Positions 59,244-64,000 of a stretch of 64,000 nucleotides of DNA are shown here, one piece after another. Made by a program: the position numbers and the translations under genes. The notes under the pieces were generated by a model. That model was not told the DNA's origin. It searched no databases and saw only the letters and a list, made by a program, of their open reading frames with translations. The DNA lies in contig CM050662.1 in NCBI GenBank assembly GCA_027574665.1, forward strand, positions 3,006,501 to 3,070,500, given 5' to 3'. Source of the DNA: Rhynochetos jubatus (lineage: Eukaryota > Chordata > Aves > Eurypygiformes > Rhynochetidae). How positions within the stretch are numbered: the first letter of the stretch is position 1; every line of letters begins with the position of its first letter.

Positions 59244-59251
59244 TGTAAATA
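59244..59251 (+). promoter_or_regulatory. Pumilio recognition element in the 3' UTR
   Basis: TGTAAATA fits the consensus UGUANAUA for PUM1/PUM2 binding. A single copy is present in the 3' UTR. An 8-base match can arise by chance, so function is uncertain. Confidence 0.45.
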
Positions 59252-60023
59252 ATTTTAATGCGGATCTTTTAATTTATAAACCTTCGATCATTTTTTTGGA
59301 AAGGAAAAGGCAGTTCCTAGCTTAGAGCCCATGTTCCAGATCTTTGCTCTTAAACTTTCCATTAGTAAAATTCACCCTTAGTTAGTGATGGTGATGGATT
59401 TGTTGCCGAGAAGTTGGTAAGGGAGTGCTTCAGTTCCTGCTTACCTGTCACATGAAAAAAAAAGGGGTTATATTGTGTATAGCATGAGTCAAAGGGAAAA
59501 TGGTAAAGCGGCATCCTAAACATCCATTTAGAAAAAAAAAGTGCAAACACCAATGGCCTGAAATTTGAGACAAAACACCCACCCTCCTGATGGCTGAGAG
59601 GTAGGGAATTCCATGAGGAGCATGCCAAGGTGTGTGGCAGCTGCCCCAGCAGTTCTAGGGGTCTCCGAAGAGCAGACACATCTCATCCCTTCTTTGCAGT
59701 AAATATTTATATGTACAGTCAATGTTCTTCTGGAATTAAACTGAGCGCCTGGGTCCTCTGCGGCCAGGCAGCCATCTGGTCCCCACTGAGGGGACCAGGG
59801 GACAATGCTTCATGTTTCTGCACAGTGTCTGCATGCGCATCCTTCACCCCATGCCTGCACTAGCGCAGTTAGCTCCACAGCCCCAGAGAAGTCTTCGCAT
59901 GCCCACGCAGTGTGGTGTGAACGTGCCGGTGGCCTCCCGGGCCTCCATGGTGGGGCTGCCTTTTGGGTGGGGTGGATGGGATCGGTCAAGTGGGATGGGG
60001 AAACTCATTGCTTCTTATTAGGA

Positions 60024-60084
60024 GTCTACACCCCAAATAAGGTCCTTATTTGAGGTCTACACCCCAAATAAGGGGGTTATTTGG
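60024..60084 (+). repeat. Two tandem hairpins in the 3' UTR
   Basis: The 19-bp sequence GTCTACACCCCAAATAAGG occurs at 60024-60042 and 60055-60073, a 31-bp period. Each copy is followed by its own complement. CAAATAAGG (60034-60042) pairs with CCTTATTTG (60044-60052). CCAAATAA (60064-60071) pairs with TTATTTGG (60077-60084) across a GGGGG loop. Confidence 0.8.
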
Positions 60085-61092
60085 CATCTCCGAAAGGGGT
60101 GAGATCGGCAGAGCTGCCAGCACATGGCTTTGGTGCAGAGTTGGTGACCGAGTAAGTGACAGTTGGTTTGGTGGTGCTCAGGGACCAGAACTGGAGAAGG
60201 GACCCAAGAGCTGGGGGTGAGCATGGGGTGATGCTGCAAAGCCAGCAAAAGGCAATAAGGGGGGACCCACTGGGCCAGCCCGGAGGAGGTGATGCTCCCG
60301 CTGGCTTTGGACTTTCCACCCCGTGGAGCGAATCGAAGGATGAGGAGCAGAGTTTCTCCATGTGCCCATCACCCATGCACCAGGACAGCTTCCCCTATCA
60401 AAGCAGCTCTGAGCCCCCTCGGTGAGGCAGAGGGGGACTTTGCATAGCCAGAGCAAGGAGAGGGGCTGCGGGGTGGCCAGGAAGGGGCCACGTCAGGTTT
60501 TCCAGGGAGGGTGTGTTGTTTTTTTCCTTTTTTAATGACTAACACGTAACTCACCCGAGCAGATCCAGCCCGCTGGGCCAGGCTCCGGCCTGGCAGCCAT
60601 CACCCCACTGCCACCCCCTATCCCCAAACCCAGGGCAGCAGGAGCATCCGCTGTAGTTCATCCAGATCTGGCCACCTCCAGCGCTGGCTGCGCTGGGAGC
60701 AGTTCCCACCCTGTCCCCTGCAGCTGCCACCTGCCCCCACCTCTAGAAATGCTGTAGTTGAATCATAGTCTTTATATTTCTTTTTAATCTGCAATCTGAG
60801 GTAGAGTAGTGAGTGTCATGTATTTAGTGGTGTGTTATTTTTAATCTCGGTAACTAACTTGTGGACACCAGTATTTTCAATTTTCTCTGTATCTTCTTTC
60901 CATGTGGTCTGTGCTCCAAGTGTACGTGAAATGAAAACACGCTTGCCCTTTCAATGTGTCTAATATTGAATTATACTTATATATTATATATATGCTTATA
61001 CCCTTCTTATACCCATATAGACCAATGTTGATGTGTTACACGCAAGTTTTATACTCTAATATTTATATTGCTTTTTTTCTTTGGGAAAAAAA

Positions 61093-61119
61093 AATAAAAA
61101 ATGGTTTCTTCTGAATAAA
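61093..61119 (+). terminator. PCDHG: Two polyadenylation signals
   Basis: AATAAA occurs at 61093-61098 and again at 61114-61119. A GT-rich GGTGTTTATTCTG follows directly and can serve as the downstream element. They lie 2.2 kb after the stop codon in an AT-rich stretch, as expected for the PCDHG mRNA end. Confidence 0.8.
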
Positions 61120-61139
61120 TGGTGTTTATTCTGATGGGA

Positions 61140-64000
61140 AGAGCTGGGCACAGATAGGGTCTGTCCATCCCAACGCTGCTGCTGTGCCAGTGTGGGGTGG
61201 TTCAGCCCCAGCTCCGGCAGAGGGGATGCTTTTGAGGTACCTCTGGGTTCCCAAAGCCTTTAGCAGAAGGTGACGTGGCCGTGAGTGGCATGGACGTGCT
61301 CCTGGCTGGCATTTTTGGGGAAGGGCAGGGCAGACCCTGGCACACCCCACTGAGGAGACCGTGGTGTCCTACAGCCCCTTCCCCAGCCCCCAGGGGATCC
61401 AGTTGCCGTTCCCCATCACTGGCAGGAATCTGGTCACCCCCAATCCCGGGGGGGGGTGGAATCCGGCGCCCCTTCCCCATCACCAGCTGGGATCCACTTT
61501 CCCTTCTCCAACCCCGGGGCGATTTGCTTTTTCTGGTGCCGGGTCTCCTCTCTCAGGCGCGGTGCGGGGGGTGGGGGTGTCCGACCCAGGCCGGGGAGAA
61601 ACGCCCCGTGGCTCGGGGTGTCGCAACCGCGGAGGAAAAAATGAAGCAGCTGCTGCCCAGATGGGAGGGAGAGGGGGAGGGGAGACAGACAGACACACAG
61701 CCCCGGGGGGGGTGGGGAATGGGGTTGGTCGGGGGGGAGGAGGAGCAACGCGCAAGAAGCTCCCGCAGCACGGGGGCTCCTCCTCCCCCATATTCCCACC
61801 CCGCCGGCTCCAGTGCCTTCGTCAGGGCTGCAGCTCCGTGGCTTCAATCTCCCCCACCTCCCAGCAGCCTCCGAGACAGCTTTCCCACACAGAGACCACC
61901 CCCCGGACCCCTCTTGCAGCCTGACAGACACTCCCCAAATCCCCCTGCACTCCACAGACGCATCACTCCCCCCAGTTCTGCTGCACTCCCACAGACACCC
62001 TCCCAGAGATCCCCATGCATCTTTCATAGGGACACCTCCTCCAGAATCCCCTGCACCCCACAGAGCCAGCCCTCCTCCCTTCCCTGTGCACGTGGGGACA
62101 GCCCTGGTCACACACGCTCCCATGCACACACGTGTGCACACACACCAACACGCACCCACATGTGAGGGGGTTCCAGCCAGAGCATCTGCCTCTGGGACGG
62201 GTGGTCCCAGACCACAGAGGAGGGGGCAGGGCTCAGGGTGGTGGCAGGGCAGGGACCTAGTGCTGTGGGGCCACTGTCACGCCGTGCCCTCGGCCCAAGT
62301 CCTGGGGCTACTGACCCTCACATGCACGATGGAGCACCTAGACTGCAGCTCCAGGGGGACAGGGATCAATGGCATCAACCCACAGCTAACGGGTGGGCAC
62401 GTCCAGGTGCCACCCCTGGGCTGTCCCCAGGGTCGCCACCTCCTTTGCCAGCAATGCCAGCAGGCACCTGGAACTGGGCGATGGGGGCTGTGGGTAGAGG
62501 AGGAGGGGAGAGTCCACTGGCTCCCTGGCTCGGTGACAGCTACCGCCAGTGGGACAAAAGGTGTGGATCTGGCTCCAGGAGCCCACAGCCTCCCTGGTGT
62601 CCTGAGCCCCGCGTTGTCCCTGTATCTCCAGCTGCTGGTGTCAGTGTAAGGACATGTGCAATGTGAAATTTCATTTTTCCCCTGTCTCACCAAAGCACGC
62701 CAATTAGCGCTGATGAAGGGAACCCAGTCCACTGCACTAATTAATTAACAGGGACAGGCTGTAGTGGGACCATGTTCCTTGCAAGAGGACTTCCTGATCA
62801 AGGCTGATGAGAGAAGGGAGGCCAAGAGAAACAGAGCCCAAGTCACAGTCCTGACAAAAGGGATGTGAAGAAGGCGACAATACGGAGCCCCCCAGCAGGC
62901 ACTCGGGCTGAGTGGGCATCAGGGGGCTAGAGGCATTGCTCCTGAGAAGAGTGACTTGACCTTGGAAAGGATAGGACGATCCTGGATGCGGGATGGGAGT
63001 GGAAGAGCGGGTGGAGGCTATTGGTTACAGTCTGCGTGCCTGGTGCTGGTGGGTGGGGGGTGAGTGGCTGTATCCCCTCCCAAATCAGATGTACATGTGT
63101 ATTCACCAGGAAACTTCGAGGTGGCCCGGCCAGTGAGCAGAGGGGAGCCTTGGGTCTGGGCTGGGGTATCAGGCGAGTGATGCACCATACTGGGATGCTC
63201 TGAACATCCCTCAGCAGCTAGAAGAGGCTCATATCCTCCCCCACTCTCGTGCCCTCCTGCTTCACTCTGCTTCAACTCCATCTCCTTTTTTCCCCTGCCT
63301 CTGGGAGCAGCTCAGTGCTTCTTCCCCCTGCACCCTCCACTGTCCCTTGTCAGTCTCCCAGGCACATCCATGGCATGGACCCTGGGAGCCCTGGGCTGCT
63401 CCGCATGCATTTGAGTTGGAAGCCCTTGGTGGTGCAGGATCAGGTGACACTGTGCTGGAGACCCTGTTGTCCTTCCCCCTGGGATTGTCCCCAAATCACC
63501 ACCTGCTTCTGGTGGGGCTGGAGCTTGTGGGTGCCACAGGCCGTGATGGCCCTGCATCACCAGCTTGTGGGGCCCTTGTTCACTGCAGTCACTGTTTTTT
63601 GGCTTGTTGACCTTGAAAATCAAACCAAAACAACAGGAGGAAAAAAAAAAGGAATTGAGCAAACCTGGTTTTCTGCTGGATTTGTGAGTTGAGCTGACCC
63701 ATGGTCACTCAGCCACAGCGAGGGCTGGGTGGGGACGTGGTGTCTTGCCCACTGACGTGCTCCTTGGCATCAGGCTGTAGTCACAGGCTGAGTCAGGCAG
63801 CTCCTCCAGCCATGACCTCACCCGGCAAAGCCGTGGGGGAGCCGTGGGGGACACAAATCACCAAAAAGCTGTTTTTCACACAGGTCCCTCTTACTCGCTC
63901 CTTTGGGGCTCCCGAAGGCAGTTGGAGGTCGCCAACAGACACTGGGAGCTGCAGGGTTAAGCGTGGCTTTGTGCATTCCATGGGAAGAGCGTGCAGCTGG
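61140..64000. other. DNA downstream of PCDHG, no recognisable gene
   Basis: In mammals DIAPH1 follows on the opposite strand, but no DIAPH1 exon was recognised here. A GC- and CpG-richer patch lies at about 61.5-61.65 kb. The long open frame at 61275-62165 is low-complexity, proline-rich and without a domain, so it is not called. TTTATT at 61125-61130 could be a minus-strand polyadenylation signal. A degenerate minisatellite and CA-rich sequence lie at 61.9-62.16 kb. Confidence 0.6.
61890..62160. repeat. Degenerate minisatellite and CA-rich tract
   Basis: Roughly five units of 30-37 bp start with CAGA(C/G)AC-like sequence and are rich in CCC and CTGCA(C/T); they run to about 62060. A CA-rich stretch (ACACACGTGTGCACACACAC) follows at about 62115-62160. 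The units are poorly conserved. Confidence 0.5.

Larger units (their letters stand above)
58879..61135 (+). other. PCDHG: Common 3' UTR of the PCDHG transcripts
   Basis: About 2.2 kb of non-coding sequence lie between the stop codon and two polyadenylation signals. Notable parts are a Pumilio-type site (59244), a pair of hairpins (60024-60084) and an AT-rich end with TATATA tracts near 60971-60993. The end is an estimate: cleavage is expected 10-30 bp after the signals. Confidence 0.75.

Noticed and set aside
60609..60632. CTCF-like match around GCCACCCCCTA in the 3' UTR, and a weaker one near 47005
   Set aside because: Only a partial fit to the CTCF consensus by eye. Without a matrix score this is not better than chance in GC-rich DNA.
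61275..62165. 296-codon open frame downstream of PCDHG
   Set aside because: Low-complexity, proline-rich, overlaps a minisatellite and several competing frames on both strands. No domain or splice structure.
61140..64000. Expected DIAPH1 last exon on the minus strand
   Set aside because: Mammalian synteny predicts it, but none of the minus-strand frames looks like the formin C-terminus. It may lie beyond the window.

Overview
The window looks like avian genomic DNA. It carries the 3' part of a clustered protocadherin gamma (PCDHG) locus, and its non-coding DNA holds several 5'-truncated CR1 LINEs whose 3' ends carry the bird/reptile-type ATTCTATGATT-like repeats. The cluster organisation is read directly from the sequence: large intronless variable exons, each ending in a phase-0 GT donor, followed far downstream by three small constant exons. 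The species cannot be fixed from the sequence alone.

Layout, all on the + strand. Six variable exons: an A-type exon (2602-5007), a B-type-like exon (15061-17511), PCDHGC3 (20850-23282), PCDHGC5 (27127-29580), and two further C-type exons with no obvious mammalian name (29976-32399 and 33046-35478). Three constant exons follow (37454-37512, 52951-53039, 58652-58878), then a 3' UTR of about 2.2 kb with two AATAAA signals near 61.1 kb. No gene is recognisable from 61.2 kb to the end.

How the parts work together. Each variable exon encodes a signal peptide, six cadherin (EC) repeats, one transmembrane helix and a variable cytoplasmic stretch. It has its own promoter. Transcripts from any of them splice to the same three constant exons, which add a shared 124-residue cytoplasmic tail ending in a lysine-rich stretch. 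The products are single-pass neuronal adhesion proteins of about 926-942 residues. The A-type, B-type and C3 promoters carry a TGCCGCTGT-type conserved sequence element (CSE) about 200-255 bp before the ATG. The three exons downstream of C3 do not, and instead show CCAAT boxes and/or long G/C tracts.

Spacers. The 10 kb between the A- and B-type exons is a patchwork of local duplications plus a 2 kb antisense CR1. Some repeats copy the 3' flank of the A-type exon, which suggests lost variable exons. The first constant intron (15.4 kb) and the second (5.6 kb) hold CR1 fragments and no recognisable genes. The most notable points are the two extra C-type exons after C5, the lack of an exon at the usual C4 position, the promoter split, and a pair of tandem hairpins in the 3' UTR.
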